DNA from: an uncultured bacterium
GTDB taxonomy: Bacteria > Krumholzibacteriota > Krumholzibacteriia > LZORAL124-64-63
Length of the DNA stretch: 64,000 nucleotides
Assembly: GCA_937864225.1 (NCBI GenBank)
Contig: CALMJK010000004.1
Coordinates: 201,949-265,948 of the forward strand
Direction: 5' to 3'
Shown here: one piece after another, positions 18,842 to 31,272 of the stretch
Layout: each line of letters starts with the position of its first letter
Numbering within the stretch: the first letter of the stretch is position 1
Translations under genes and position numbers: made by a program
The notes under the pieces: model-generated
What the model was told of the DNA's origin: nothing
Databases searched by the model: none
What the model saw: the letters and a program-made list of their open reading frames with translations, nothing else

Positions 18842-20449
18842 ATGAAGCGCATTCCCACGAAAGTCAGCGTCCAGGACGAGGCGTTTCGGCGCAACGCGGC
18901 GGAAAACCGCCGGCGGGCGACCGAGCTGGCCGCCCTGCTGGCGCAGATCAGCGCCGGGGGCCCGGAAAAGGCCCGCCAAAGGCACGGGGCGCTGGGCAAG
19001 CTGCTGCCCCGCGACCGGATCGACGCGCTGCTCGACCCGGGCACGCCGTTCCTGGAGCTGTCGCCTTTGGCGGCGCACGAGGTCTACGACGAGGCGGTGC
19101 CGGCGGCGGGCCTGATCACGGGCATCGGCCGCGTGCACGGGCGGCCGGTCATGGTGATCGCCAACGACGCGACCGTGAAAGGGGGCACCTACTATCCCGT
19201 CACGGTCAAGAAACACCTGCGGGCGCAGGAGATCGCGGGCGAGAACCGCCTGCCCTGCATCTATCTGGTCGACTCGGGCGGGGCCTTCTTGCCCCTGCAG
19301 GCCGAGGTCTTCCCGGACCGCGAGCACTTCGGGCGCATCTTCTACAACCAAGCCCGGCTCTCGGCCGCGGGCATCGCGCAGATCGCCGCCGTGCTCGGCT
19401 CCTGCACGGCCGGCGGGGCGTACGTGCCCGCGATGAGCGACGAAGTCGTGATGGTCAAGGATCAGTCCACCATCTTCCTGGGCGGCCCGCCCCTGGTGAA
19501 GGCGGCCACGGGCGAGGAAGTGACGGCCGAGGAGTTGGGCGGCGCCGACGTGCACACCCGCATCTCGGGCGTCGCGGACCACTTCGCCAGCGACGACGCG
19601 CACGCGCTGCGCCTGGTGCGCGACATCGTCGAGAACCTGGAGCCGGTCGAGATCGCGGCCGTGCCGACGGCGGCGCCCGAGGAGCCGCACTACGACCCGG
19701 AGGAGCTGTACGGGATCGTCTCGTTCGACCCCAAGTACCCGTTCGACATCCGCGAGGTGATCGCGCGCCTCGTGGACGGGAGCCGTCTGCACGAGTTCAA
19801 GGTGCGCTACGGCGCGACGCTCGTCTGCGGGTTCGCGCGCATCCACGGCTACACCGTGGGGATCCTGGCCAACAACGGCATCCTGTTCAGCGAGTCGGCG
19901 CTCAAGGGCACGCACTTCATCGAGCTGTGCAATGCGCGGCGCATTCCGCTCCTGTTCCTGCAGAACATCACCGGCTTCATGGTCGGCAAGAAGTACGAGC
20001 ACGGCGGCATCGCCAAGGACGGCGCCAAGCTCGTCAACGCCGTCTCCAACAGCACGGTGCCCAAGTTCACGGTGATCGTGGGGGGCAGTTACGGCGCCGG
20101 CAACTACGGCATGTGCGGGCGGGCCTTCCAGCCGCGGCTGCTGTTCATGTGGCCGCAGGCCAAGATCTCGGTCATGGGCGGCGAGCAGGCGGCCAACGTG
20201 CTGCTGACCGTGAAGAAGGAGCAGGTCGCGCGATCGGGCGGCGCCCTGGCGCCCGAAGAAGAGCGCGCCATCCTCGATCCGATCCTGAGCAAGTACGAAC
20301 GGGAAGGGCACGCCTATTACTCGAGCGCCAGGCTGTGGGACGACGGCGTGCTCGACCCGTTGCAGACGCGCGACGTTCTCGGCTTGGGCATCGGCGCGGC
20401 GCTGCATGCGCCGATCCCGCCCGTGAAATACGGCGTGTACCGGATGTAA
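18842..20449 (+). CDS. mccB: Acyl-CoA carboxylase carboxyltransferase subunit (methylcrotonyl-CoA carboxylase beta type)
   Basis: A 535-residue carboxyltransferase. Residue order and motifs match the MccB branch: [33 protein letters not shown], a glycine-rich [20 protein letters not shown] pocket, and [17 protein letters not shown] with [12 protein letters not shown]. It transfers CO2 from carboxybiotin to 3-methylcrotonyl-CoA or a related acyl-CoA. The track starts upstream, but ATG 18842 with GAGGAGAGG just before it gives the normal N terminus. It is the first gene of an operon with an enoyl-CoA hydratase, a biotin carboxylase and a biotin carrier, which supports leucine catabolism. Confidence 0.88.
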   Translation: MKRIPTKVSVQDEAFRRNAAENRRRATELAALLAQISAGGPEKARQRHGALGKLLPRDRIDALLDPGTPFLELSPLAAHEVYDEAVPAAGLITGIGRVHGRPVMVIANDATVKGGTYYPVTVKKHLRAQEIAGENRLPCIYLVDSGGAFLPLQAEVFPDREHFGRIFYNQARLSAAGIAQIAAVLGSCTAGGAYVPAMSDEVVMVKDQSTIFLGGPPLVKAATGEEVTAEELGGADVHTRISGVADHFASDDAHALRLVRDIVENLEPVEIAAVPTAAPEEPHYDPEELYGIVSFDPKYPFDIREVIARLVDGSRLHEFKVRYGATLVCGFARIHGYTVGILANNGILFSESALKGTHFIELCNARRIPLLFLQNITGFMVGKKYEHGGIAKDGAKLVNAVSNSTVPKFTVIVGGSYGAGNYGMCGRAFQPRLLFMWPQAKISVMGGEQAANVLLTVKKEQVARSGGALAPEEERAILDPILSKYEREGHAYYSSARLWDDGVLDPLQTRDVLGLGIGAALHAPIPPVKYGVYRM

Positions 20450-20510
20450 CCGCCGCCCGTGGCGGCAGGGGCGTCCGGCTGCGGCCGGACGCGACGGAGG
20501 TCGGCGCCCC

Positions 20511-21380
20511 ATGTCCGTGCGCACCGCAAGCCGCGGCCCGGTCCTGATCGTGACGCTCGACAGGCCCGCGGCCCACAACGCCCTCGACGCCGCCACCGCC
20601 GGCACGCTCAAGGAACTGTTCGAGCGGCTCGCCTTCCTGCCGGCGCCGCCGCCAGCGCCGCACGACCCCGCGGCGCCCGCGCGGCCGCGCGCGATCGTGC
20701 TGCGCGCCGAAGGGCCGACGTTCTGCGCCGGGGCCGACCTGTCCGAGATGCAGGCGTTGGGACGGGCCGGCTTCGACGAGAACGTGGCGGCCGCCACCGC
20801 GCTGGGGCGCATGTTCCGCGCCGTGCGGCTGTGCCCGGTGCCCGTCGTGGCGAGGGTGCAAGGCCCTGCCTTCGGCGGCGGCGTCGGCCTGCTGGCGGCC
20901 TGCGACATCGTGGTGGCGTCGTCGCGCGCGCGGTTCGCGTTCACCGAGGCGCGTCTGGGCATCGTAGCGGGGGTGATCGCGCCGCTCGTGACGGCGCGCA
21001 TCCACGAGGCCGCGTGCCGGCACTGGTTCCTGACCGGCGACGAGATCGCCGCGCGGGAGGCCCTGCGCCTGGGGCTCGTGGATCGCTTGGCCGAGCCCGG
21101 CGAGCTGGACGCGGAAGTCACGCGGGTCGTGCGCTCGCTGCTGCGGGGAGGGGCCGCGGCGCACGCCCGGATCAAGCAATTGCTGGAGGGTCTCGACTCG
21201 CTCGGCTTCGAGGGAAGTCTCGACTTCACGGCGCGCGCGCTGGCCGAGGCGCGCACCGGCGCGGAAGCCCAGGCCGCTCTGGCCGCCTTTCTGGGGAAGC
21301 AGCCCGCGCCCTGGACGGCGGACGCCGGGGCGTGGACCTTGACCGACGAGCCGGCGGGCTCCGGCGGGGAGATCGCATGA
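20511..21380 (+). CDS. Enoyl-CoA hydratase/isomerase (methylglutaconyl-CoA hydratase candidate)
   Basis: A 289-residue crotonase-fold enzyme. The oxyanion-hole segments are AEGPTFCAGADLSEM and VQGPAFGGGVGLLAACDI, followed by FTEARLGIVAGVIAPLV. GGAGG precedes ATG 20511. Its position between carboxyltransferase and biotin carboxylase genes matches leucine-utilisation operons, where the hydratase converts 3-methylglutaconyl-CoA to HMG-CoA. The stop overlaps the next start by four bases (ATGA), implying translational coupling. The specific substrate is inferred from context only. Confidence 0.82.
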   Translation: MSVRTASRGPVLIVTLDRPAAHNALDAATAGTLKELFERLAFLPAPPPAPHDPAAPARPRAIVLRAEGPTFCAGADLSEMQALGRAGFDENVAAATALGRMFRAVRLCPVPVVARVQGPAFGGGVGLLAACDIVVASSRARFAFTEARLGIVAGVIAPLVTARIHEAACRHWFLTGDEIAAREALRLGLVDRLAEPGELDAEVTRVVRSLLRGGAAAHARIKQLLEGLDSLGFEGSLDFTARALAEARTGAEAQAALAAFLGKQPAPWTADAGAWTLTDEPAGSGGEIA

Positions 21381-22906
21381 CCCTTCCGCTGCGCAAGGTC
21401 CTGGTGGCGAACCGGGGCGAGATCGCCGTGCGGGTGCTGCGCGCCTGCCGCGAGATGGGGCTGGCGACGGTGGCGGTCGCCTCGGAGGCGGACCGGCACG
21501 CGCGCCACGCGCGCCTGGCCGACGAGACCGTCGTGATCGGCCCGGCGCCCCCCCTCGAATCGTACCTGCGGATCGAGGCGATCCTCGACGCGGCGCGCCG
21601 CACGGGCGCGGACGCCGTGCATCCCGGCTACGGCTTCCTGGCCGAGAGCGCGGCGTTCGCGGCGGCCTGCCGCGACGCGGGGCTCGTGTTCGTGGGACCC
21701 GCGCCTGCGACCATCCGGGCCATGGGCGAGAAGACGGCCGCGCGCCGCGCGATGGCGGCGGCGGGCGTGCCGGTCGTGCCCGGGGCCGAATTGCCCGCGC
21801 CGTCGGCGGACGGCGAGCTCGACGCGGCGGCGGTGCGCGCGACCGCGGCGCGCGTCGGCTATCCGCTGCTCGTCAAGGCCGCCTTCGGCGGCGGAGGCAA
21901 GGGGATGCGCCTGGTGGGCGACGAGCGGGACGTGATCGGGGCGGCCGCGGCGGCGGCCCGCGAGGCGCGCAAGGCCTTCGGCGACGGCGCGGTCTACCTG
22001 GAGCGGTATCTCGAGCGTCCGCGGCACGTCGAGGTGCAGGTGTTCGGCGACACGCGCGGCAACGTCGTGCAACTCGGCGAACGGGAGTGCTCCATCCAGA
22101 GGCGGCATCAGAAGATCGTCGAGGAGAGCCCTTCGCCCGCCCTCACGCCGACGCTGCGGACGCGCATGGCGGAGGCCGCCGTCGCGGCCGCGCGGGCGGT
22201 GGGCTACGTGAACGCCGGCACCGTCGAGTTCCTGCTCGACGCTAGCGGCGAGTTCTACTTTCTCGAGATGAACACGCGCCTGCAGGTCGAGCACCCGGTC
22301 ACCGAGTGGGTGACGGGACTGGATCTGGTGCGGGCGCAGTTGCTGGTGGCGGCCGGGGAAGCGCTGCCGTGGCGCCAGGACGAGATCGTGCCGCGCGGCC
22401 ACGCCATCGAGTGCCGTCTGTACGCCGAGGAGCCGGCGCACGGCTTCCGGCCTTCGGTGGGGCGCGTCCTGCTGCTGGCGGAGCCGTCCGGTCCCGGCGT
22501 GCGTCTGGACAGCGGGATCGTCGCCGGCGACGAAATCACGATGCACTACGACCCGCTGTTGGCGAAGCTATCGGTGCACGGCCCCGACCGGGCCGCGGCC
22601 ATCGCCCGCGCGCTGACCGCGCTGTGCGACTATGCGCTGCTGGGCGTGGGGACCAACGCGGAGTACCTGCAGGCGATCCTCGACCACCCGGCCTTTCGCC
22701 AGGGCGCGACGCACACCGGCTTTATCGAGGAGCACTTGTCGGACTGGAAGCCCGGCCGCCCGCAGGACGAGGACGATGCTCTGGTCGCGGCCGCCGTGCA
22801 CGCCGGCCTCGTGGGACCAAAGTCGGAGGACGGCGAGTCGAGGACCGCGGCGCCGCCGTCTCCGTGGAGCGGACTCGGTCGCTTTCGCCTGCGCGGTCTA
22901 GCCTGA
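21377..22906 (+). CDS. Biotin carboxylase subunit of acyl-CoA carboxylase
   Basis: A 509-residue ATP-grasp enzyme that carboxylates biotin with bicarbonate and ATP. It shows KVLVANRGEIAVRVLRA at the N terminus, the ATP-binding GGGGKGMRLV loop, GERECSIQRRHQKIVEE and EMNTRLQVEHPVTEWVTG. The protein ends after the carboxylase domain, so unlike MccA or PccA of many bacteria it is not fused to a biotinyl domain. That domain is encoded separately by the next gene. The start is ATG 21377 inside the ATGA overlap. The larger ORF in the track is a frame extension. Confidence 0.9.
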   Translation: MTLPLRKVLVANRGEIAVRVLRACREMGLATVAVASEADRHARHARLADETVVIGPAPPLESYLRIEAILDAARRTGADAVHPGYGFLAESAAFAAACRDAGLVFVGPAPATIRAMGEKTAARRAMAAAGVPVVPGAELPAPSADGELDAAAVRATAARVGYPLLVKAAFGGGGKGMRLVGDERDVIGAAAAAAREARKAFGDGAVYLERYLERPRHVEVQVFGDTRGNVVQLGERECSIQRRHQKIVEESPSPALTPTLRTRMAEAAVAAARAVGYVNAGTVEFLLDASGEFYFLEMNTRLQVEHPVTEWVTGLDLVRAQLLVAAGEALPWRQDEIVPRGHAIECRLYAEEPAHGFRPSVGRVLLLAEPSGPGVRLDSGIVAGDEITMHYDPLLAKLSVHGPDRAAAIARALTALCDYALLGVGTNAEYLQAILDHPAFRQGATHTGFIEEHLSDWKPGRPQDEDDALVAAAVHAGLVGPKSEDGESRTAAPPSPWSGLGRFRLRGLA

Positions 22907-22923
22907 TCCGTCCAAGGAGTGTC

Positions 22924-23424
22924 GTGCTGCTGCAATTCAACACCGGAAACCGCCTCGCCTCGCTCGAGGTCGTTCAGCGCGACGGCTGCGTCCTGCTCGA
23001 CGGCCGACCGGTCGCGGTGGAGGTTCTCGACGCGGCGCCCGGTCGACTCGAGCTGCGCCTCGACGGCCGCCGGCGTCGCGTGTGGTTGGCGGACACGGGC
23101 GCGCTGACGCATGTCTGCGTCGACGGGCGGACCTTTTCGCTCGTCCGCCACACCGGCGACGAGGAGTCGGAGGATGTCGCGGCGGGCGGGCCGCGCGTGA
23201 CGGCGCCGTTGCCGGGCAAGATCGTCAAGGTGCACGTGCAGCTCGGTCACGCCGTGGAGGCGGGGACGCCGCTGCTCATCCTCGAGGCGATGAAGATGGA
23301 GACGGAGATCGTCGCGCCCCTGGCCGGTGTCGTGCAGGCCGTGCACGCGATCGCCGGCGCCACGGTTGCCATGGGAGATCCGCTGGTCGACATCGCGCCC
23401 GCCGACGCGCCGCCCGGCGTCTGA
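22924..23424 (+). CDS. Biotin carboxyl carrier protein
   Basis: A 166-residue biotin acceptor. The C-terminal ~75 residues form the biotinyl domain with the EAMKMETEI motif, whose Lys is biotinylated, and the TAPLPGKIVKVHVQLG first half. The N-terminal ~85 residues are a beta-rich extension (RLASLEVVQRDGCVLLDGRPV) like the BT-type domain of fused acyl-CoA carboxylase alpha subunits. I use GTG 22924, just behind AAGGAG, though that spacing is only four bases. It starts 17 bases after the carboxylase stop and completes the split holoenzyme. Confidence 0.85.
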   Translation: MLLQFNTGNRLASLEVVQRDGCVLLDGRPVAVEVLDAAPGRLELRLDGRRRRVWLADTGALTHVCVDGRTFSLVRHTGDEESEDVAAGGPRVTAPLPGKIVKVHVQLGHAVEAGTPLLILEAMKMETEIVAPLAGVVQAVHAIAGATVAMGDPLVDIAPADAPPGV

Positions 23425-23427
23425 GGC

Positions 23428-24429
23428 TCATCCCCGCCAGGTGGCGCGCCAGATGTGGGTCTGTCCCTCCGCGGTCGCGCCGCGCTGCGAGGTCCAGATC
23501 AACAACTGGCCGTCGGGTGAAAAGCAGGGGAAACCGTCGAAGCCGCGGCTCCAGGTGAGACGCTCGAGGCCGCTCCCGTCGGGTCTCACCATCCACAGTT
23601 CGAAGTCCTGGTCCGCCGCGTCGCTGGCGAAGACGATGACCTGCTGCGAGGGGTGCCAGGCCGGGGTCAGGCTGGTCGCCTTCAGCTGGGTCAGTTGTCG
23701 CGGCATGCCGCCCGCGAGATCCGCGACATAGATGTCCATCTCGCGGGTCTCTCTGATGAGCGCGCCGTGGAAGACAACGGATCGCCCGTCCGGCGAGATG
23801 CGCGCGCCGCCAGCGTAGGGCAGCGCGAGCAGCTTCGTCTGTGCGGCGCCGTCGGCGTCCATCAGCCAGAGCGCGCCTTCGCCGTCGCGCAGCGAGGTGA
23901 ACACGATCTTCGTGCCGCCCCACGACCAGGATCCTTCGGCGTCGTAGCCCGGCGCGGCAGTGAGCGCGACGCGCGTGGATCCGTCGAGCGCGCAGCTGTA
24001 GAGGTCGAGCGTGGGATCGAACAGCCAAAGGTCGTCGGCGTCCGCCCGCGGAGCGTCCCGCCCCCGCGGATCGGACATCGCGCAAAGGATCGACAGGCCG
24101 TCGGGCGCGAAGGCCGGATCGTGGCTGCGGCCGGGGCCGGTGTCGATGAAAGTCGGGTTGCCGCCGTCGGCGGTCATGGTATAAATGGCGAAGTCGTCGC
24201 CGGCGACGGCGCGGCGCAGCCAGACGATCGAGCGGCCGTCCCTGCTGAACGAGGCCTGACGGTTCACGCCGTCGCGCGTGAGCGGGCGCACTCCTTCGAG
24301 GTGTCGCTCGCGCGGCTCGGCGGCGCTCTGGGGGGACGCACGCTTTTCGACCTTGACCTCGTCGCAGCCGCCGACGAGCAGGGCGGACAACATCAGGGCC
24401 GGCCAAGCGGCACGACGAACCGGGGACAT
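23428..24429 (-). CDS. TolB-like PD40 beta-propeller lipoprotein
   Basis: A 333-residue lipoprotein (lipobox LLVGGC) followed by about six WD40-like PD40 blades, for example ASFSRDGRSIVWLRR, PAFAPDGLSILCAMSD, ARISPDGRSVVFHG and PCFSPDGQLLIWTSQ. Such propellers resemble TolB but lack its N-terminal domain, so the role is probably protein-protein interaction at the outer membrane or periplasm. GGGAGG precedes ATG 24429. The gene converges with the biotin carrier gene, only 3 bases between stops. Confidence 0.78.
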   Translation of the reverse strand: MSPVRRAAWPALMLSALLVGGCDEVKVEKRASPQSAAEPRERHLEGVRPLTRDGVNRQASFSRDGRSIVWLRRAVAGDDFAIYTMTADGGNPTFIDTGPGRSHDPAFAPDGLSILCAMSDPRGRDAPRADADDLWLFDPTLDLYSCALDGSTRVALTAAPGYDAEGSWSWGGTKIVFTSLRDGEGALWLMDADGAAQTKLLALPYAGGARISPDGRSVVFHGALIRETREMDIYVADLAGGMPRQLTQLKATSLTPAWHPSQQVIVFASDAADQDFELWMVRPDGSGLERLTWSRGFDGFPCFSPDGQLLIWTSQRGATAEGQTHIWRATWRG

Positions 24430-24534
24430 GGCACCTCCCGCCGTCGCGACGGCGCGACGACGGGCGGAATGCTACCGGACGCGGGAGTCGGCTGCAACAG
24501 CGCGTCGCGCGCGCCGCGCGACGGGAGGGCGCTC

Positions 24535-25497
24535 GTGAACGATGGCGCGAAGGTGCGCGCGGAAGCGGCGGCGGCCCGCTGGCCGTATCCGGTGCCCGTC
24601 CGGGGACGTCCGCTGTTCGCAGGCGGTCGTCCCGGGCTGGTGCTCGGGGGCGGCGGCGCGCGCGGCTTGGCGAGCATCGGCGTTCTCGAGGTGCTGGAGG
24701 AGGAGGAGCTGCGGCCGGCCGCGATCGCCGGCACCTCCATGGGCGCCCTCATCGGCGCTTTCCTGGCGGCCGGCTACAGCGCGGTCGCCTGCCACGGCAT
24801 CGCCAGCGCGCTATCGTGGCGCGACGTCCTCGATTTCGGCCGCGGCGGGGGACTGATCCGCGGCCACCGCTATGCGCAATGGCTCGGTCACCACCTGCCG
24901 GCGCGCTTTTCGGAGCTTGCCGTGCCGCTCGTCGTTACGGCCACGGACATCGAGCGTGGCGAGCTGGTCGCCCTGCGCGACGGAGACCTCATCGCGGCGC
25001 TGCGCGCCTCGACCGCCTTCCCGGGAGCGTTCGCGCCGGTCGAGATCGAAGGACGCCTGCTGCTCGACGGCGGCATCCTGAACACCCTGCCCGTGGACCT
25101 GATTCGCGAGTACGGCGTCTCGCCCATCGTGGCCGCCGATTTCGCCGCGCCCCGCGCCAGACCCGTGCGGCGGGAACGGGAAGAGTCCGCCTGGCAGAGG
25201 TTCTGGCGCCCGCTGACGTTCCGCCGCCGCAGCATGGCGGCCGACATCCTGCTCAAGGCCGTGGACATCATGCAGAACGAAATCACCGCGACGCGCCTGG
25301 CGGCCGCCCCCCCCGACATCCTCATCGAGCCCGTCATGGACGAGATCAACCTCGAGGACTTCCGCCGCTACGACGAGATCATCAAGGCGGGCGCCGACGA
25401 GGCGAACCGCGTCCTGGCGGCTCTGCGCCGCCGCGACCCGGATCCTCGCCTGGCGGGCGGAAACGGCCCGGCACCGCCCCCGTCCGCCGGCGCTTAA
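24535..25497 (+). CDS. Patatin-like phospholipase
   Basis: A 320-residue patatin-family acyl hydrolase. It has the oxyanion loop LVLGGGGARGLASIGVL, the nucleophile elbow GTSMG and the catalytic DGG (LLLDGGILNTLPV), so the Ser-Asp dyad is intact. It resembles the RssA/YlbK group, predicted to act on phospholipids at the inner membrane. The track ORF starts far upstream. GTG 24535 with GGGAGGG at normal spacing gives the expected N terminus. Divergent from the PD40 lipoprotein gene, and followed on the same strand by an HDOD gene. Confidence 0.85.
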   Translation: MNDGAKVRAEAAAARWPYPVPVRGRPLFAGGRPGLVLGGGGARGLASIGVLEVLEEEELRPAAIAGTSMGALIGAFLAAGYSAVACHGIASALSWRDVLDFGRGGGLIRGHRYAQWLGHHLPARFSELAVPLVVTATDIERGELVALRDGDLIAALRASTAFPGAFAPVEIEGRLLLDGGILNTLPVDLIREYGVSPIVAADFAAPRARPVRREREESAWQRFWRPLTFRRRSMAADILLKAVDIMQNEITATRLAAAPPDILIEPVMDEINLEDFRRYDEIIKAGADEANRVLAALRRRDPDPRLAGGNGPAPPPSAGA

Positions 25498-25540
25498 GGG
25501 ATCGATTTTGCCGCCGAAACAACTGCGGGGGTGGGCGCGC

Positions 25541-26425
25541 ATGAACACGACGCTTAGGGAATTGATCGCGGGCACGCACGAACTGGCCTCGCTGCCTCAG
25601 ACGACGGCCCGCTTGCTGGAACTGCTCGACGACCCGACCGTCGAGGCCGTCGTGCTGCTCGACATCATCGGGCGCGATCCCGGCCTGACCGCGAACCTGC
25701 TCAAGCTCTGCAACTCGGCCTATTACGGCCGCCGGCGCGAAGTGGGCACGCTGCTCGAGGCGCTGGTGCTGCTGGGGAACCGCACGGTCCTGACCCTCGC
25801 CTTCGCGACCAGCATGGGCCGCGTGCTGCGCGGGGACCTGGCCGGTTACGGCATGCGCAAGGACGTGCTCTGGCGGCACTCCCTGGCCGTCGCCTTCGGA
25901 GCGGCCACCATCGTCCGCGACGACGGGCGGCAGCAGCTGGGAGATCGCGCCTTCACGGCCGGGCTGCTGCACGACATCGGCAAGCTGTTGCTGACTCAGC
26001 CCCTGGCGCGCAGCCTGGAGTGGGAGGAGGCCGCGAGCAGGGAGCGGAACCTGCTGGACTTGGAGCGGCAGATCGTTGGCTTCGACCACGCCGAGGCGGG
26101 CGCGGCGCTCGCGGACGCCTGGCGCCTGCCCGCACAGCTCGTGACGGCGATCCGCTGGCATCACCAGCCCGGCGAGGCGGCTCAGGATGGCGATCTCGTC
26201 ATGGCCGTCCACTGGGCGGACGGGATCGCGTCGGCGCTCGGCTACCCCGGCGTGGGGGGCCAGCCGGACGCGCCCCTCGCCGAGGGGCCGACCGATGTCC
26301 CCGGATTGCCCGCCGAAATCGCCCATCACGTCGCGGCCCAGCTGACGAACGAAGTGGAGCGGCTCGCCGGACTGATGCCCGAGCTGGCGGGATCGGGGCA
26401 GACGGGGCGCACGTCGCGGTGGTAG
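25541..26425 (+). CDS. HDOD-domain signalling protein
   Basis: A ~294-residue HDOD protein. The family block LPQTTARLLELLDDPTVEAVVLLDIIGRDPGLTANLLKLCNSAYYG is followed by FTAGLLHDIGKLLLTQ. HDOD proteins take part in signalling and stress control, often without hydrolase activity, although here an HD pair is kept (LLHDIGK). ATG 25541 and the TTG eleven codons earlier both have a plausible ribosome site. I prefer the ATG. It lies between patatin and transporter genes, all on the plus strand with short gaps. Confidence 0.8.
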   Translation: MNTTLRELIAGTHELASLPQTTARLLELLDDPTVEAVVLLDIIGRDPGLTANLLKLCNSAYYGRRREVGTLLEALVLLGNRTVLTLAFATSMGRVLRGDLAGYGMRKDVLWRHSLAVAFGAATIVRDDGRQQLGDRAFTAGLLHDIGKLLLTQPLARSLEWEEAASRERNLLDLERQIVGFDHAEAGAALADAWRLPAQLVTAIRWHHQPGEAAQDGDLVMAVHWADGIASALGYPGVGGQPDAPLAEGPTDVPGLPAEIAHHVAAQLTNEVERLAGLMPELAGSGQTGRTSRW

Positions 26426-26435
26426 CCTGCCGCGC

Positions 26436-27314
26436 ATGACAGCGCTCACTCAGGCGCGTCGGGCCGACCTGGCGCTGCTGGTCGTTTCCATCCTCTGGGG
26501 CCTCTCTTTTCCCGCCATCAAGATGGCCACCCCCTTCGTCTCGCCCGTCCTGTTCGTGGCGCTGCGCTTCGGCTTGACCACGGCCGTGCTGGGCGCGCTC
26601 TGGCGCTGGTTGGGGCGCGACGCCGGCAGCGGCCTGCGCGGGGGCGCTTGGCTGGGCCTGCTGCTCACGCTCGGCTATGCCACCCAGACCGCGGGTCTGC
26701 ATTCGACGACCGCCGGCAACAGCGCCTTCATCACCGCGCTCTCGGTGGTGCTCGTGCCCTTCTACGCGGCGGCCCGCCTGCGACAGCGACCGAGGCTGGT
26801 CGCGTTGGCCGCTCTCGTGCCGGCCGTGGCGGGGTTGGCCGTCCTCACGCGTCCCGACCTGGGCCGGCTCGTCGCGGGAGATCTGTGGACGCTGGCCTGC
26901 GCGGTCAGCTACGCCGTGTATCTTGTGGAACTGAGCCGGGCCCTGACGGTCACGCCCTACCGGCCGCTGTTGTTCTGGCAGATCGTAACGGTCGCCGTCG
27001 TGGCGGCGGCCTGGGCCCTCGTGGTGGAGCGGGGGCGCGTGGTCTGGAACGGGACCGTCGTGCTCTCCCTGGCTCTCACGACGGTTTTTTCGACGCTGCT
27101 CGCCCTGTGGCTGCAGACTCGCTGGCAGGGACGGACGACCGCGACGCGCGCGGCGCTCATCTTCACGACCGAGCCGGTCTTCGCGGTGCTGTTCGCCTTC
27201 CTGCTGCTCGGAGAGAGGATGCCGGCCACGTTCGTCGCCGGCGCGGTTCTGATCCTGGCCGCGGTCCTGGGCGGGCTGCGTCCCGCGCCGCGCCGGACGG
27301 AGGAACACCCATGA
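26436..27314 (+). CDS. DMT-superfamily (EamA) transporter
   Basis: A 292-residue membrane protein with ten hydrophobic helices arranged as two EamA repeats. Typical phrases are LLVVSILWGLSFPAIKMA at the start and LIFTTEPVFAVLFAFLLLGER in the second half. Family members export metabolites or amino acids across the inner membrane. The substrate is not predictable. The stop overlaps the next start by four bases (ATGA), so it is coupled to a low-molecular-weight phosphatase/arsenate-reductase-like gene. Confidence 0.85.
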   Translation: MTALTQARRADLALLVVSILWGLSFPAIKMATPFVSPVLFVALRFGLTTAVLGALWRWLGRDAGSGLRGGAWLGLLLTLGYATQTAGLHSTTAGNSAFITALSVVLVPFYAAARLRQRPRLVALAALVPAVAGLAVLTRPDLGRLVAGDLWTLACAVSYAVYLVELSRALTVTPYRPLLFWQIVTVAVVAAAWALVVERGRVVWNGTVVLSLALTTVFSTLLALWLQTRWQGRTTATRAALIFTTEPVFAVLFAFLLLGERMPATFVAGAVLILAAVLGGLRPAPRRTEEHP

Positions 27315-27742
27315 AGGTCATTTTCATTTGCACGGCCAACTCTTGCCGCAGCCAGATGGCCGAAGCGTGGGCGAGACGCCTTTGGCCGGCCGACTGGGAG
27401 GTCGCCAGCGCCGGTCTGGTGACCTATCCGATCACCGACGCGACGCGCGCTGTCATGGCCGAGGCAGGTCTGGACATGACCGGTCAAGAGAGCAAACCCA
27501 TCGACGATTTTCGACTCGACGACTTCGACCTGGTCGTCACCCTGAGCGAGGAAGCGGGTCGGTTTCTGCCGCCCCTCGCCCAGCCGCAGCGCCACCGGCA
27601 CGCGCCCATCGAGGACCCCATGCAGGTCGAGGACGGCCCCGCACAAGGCCGTGCCGACTTCCGCGCCGCCCGCGATCTCATTCGAACCCTGGTGGTCGCC
27701 CTGGGCGCCGATCTGGGTTTGGCCGGCGACCGCCAGGCGTGA
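27311..27742 (+). CDS. Low-molecular-weight phosphatase/ArsC-type arsenate reductase
   Basis: A 143-residue protein with the phosphate-binding loop CTANSCRSQMAEAW (C-X5-R) at residue 7, the hallmark shared by LMW tyrosine phosphatases and thioredoxin-coupled ArsC. ArsC-like features are the short length, the SAGL and EDP blocks, and a Cys inside the loop itself. The additional C-terminal Cys pair of Staphylococcus-type ArsC is not evident, so reductase chemistry is unproven. It is translationally coupled to the DMT transporter. Confidence 0.75.
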   Translation: MKVIFICTANSCRSQMAEAWARRLWPADWEVASAGLVTYPITDATRAVMAEAGLDMTGQESKPIDDFRLDDFDLVVTLSEEAGRFLPPLAQPQRHRHAPIEDPMQVEDGPAQGRADFRAARDLIRTLVVALGADLGLAGDRQA

Positions 27743-28231
27743 CGAGCGGGCGCGGGAGCGGCGATCGGTCGCGTCGCGCGTAATTCCATCATCGACAATC
27801 GATTCAGATGAACGGTGTTTTCCTCTACAAAACAGTCGGCTTTCCCGGAGGGTTCTCGCGCGCGCCGCGCGCCGGTCGCCGCCGATTTCTTGACGGGCCC
27901 CCAATGCCCGCGCGCGCCGTCTGCGGCCGCGCCCGCCCGCCCCGCGCGCGGCCGGCGCCGCGCGCCGTGGGACCGGCGAAATCCTACGGCTTGCCTGGCC
28001 AACCTTCGGCTAACAAAATGCCCCAGGCCTCAGCATGGTGTGGTTGGGTGACAGCATCGCCCCTATATATTGGGGTCGGCCCCCGCAACTCAGGCCGAGG
28101 CAGCAATCCCTTCATTGCCAATGGTTTCACCCGGTAGACCCGGGGTTTCGGACAAAGGGCGGTTGCGCCGGCTTCCGGACGGAGCATGGGTTCGGGCCCG
28201 CCGCCCCCGCGCACGAGGAGCGTGACCCTCC
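27743..28231. other. Long leader region upstream of nrdJ
   Basis: About 490 bases without a supportable gene. The left half is GC-rich and featureless to my eye. The right half contains the NrdR-box-like palindrome and the nrdJ ribosome site. I looked for a cobalamin riboswitch box and did not find one. Confidence 0.5.
28060..28075. promoter_or_regulatory. Candidate NrdR box
   Basis: CCCCTATATATTGGGG matches the NrdR core pattern CWATATATWG exactly and is nearly palindromic with C4/G4 arms. NrdR is the ATP/dATP-sensing repressor of ribonucleotide reductase genes, and the next gene downstream is a ribonucleotide reductase. NrdR boxes usually occur in pairs. A second copy is not apparent, which lowers confidence. 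Confidence 0.5.
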
Positions 28232-31105
<2,874 letters not shown>

Positions 31106-31136
31106 GGCCGCTGCGGAAGGACCCGCGGGCCCGCGG

Positions 31137-31171
31137 TCGGGCCGGCAGGAAGGCCGGCCCGATCGTTTTTC
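31137..31171 (+). terminator. Intrinsic terminator after nrdJ
   Basis: A 10-bp perfect stem, TCGGGCCGGC with GCCGGCCCGA, a 6-base loop and five T residues follow the nrdJ stop by about 30 bases. It is a classic rho-independent terminator. Confidence 0.85.
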
Positions 31172-31272
31172 CGGCGCCGCGGGTGGACGCCGGGCCTTCG
31201 CAAGGGGGGTGTCGACATTTTCCGCGGCCATGCTATGCTGAACCCGACCTCTTGCTTCACGGAGGAAGCGGC

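Noticed and set aside
18698-22546. 1,282-residue minus-strand ORF
   Set aside because: Shadow of the carboxylase operon. It is Arg/His/Ala-rich with no family features, while the plus strand has four recognisable enzymes.
27743-28231. Cobalamin riboswitch upstream of the B12-dependent reductase
   Set aside because: I searched for the conserved B12-box pattern and supporting stems and did not find them. Only the NrdR-like site is supportable.
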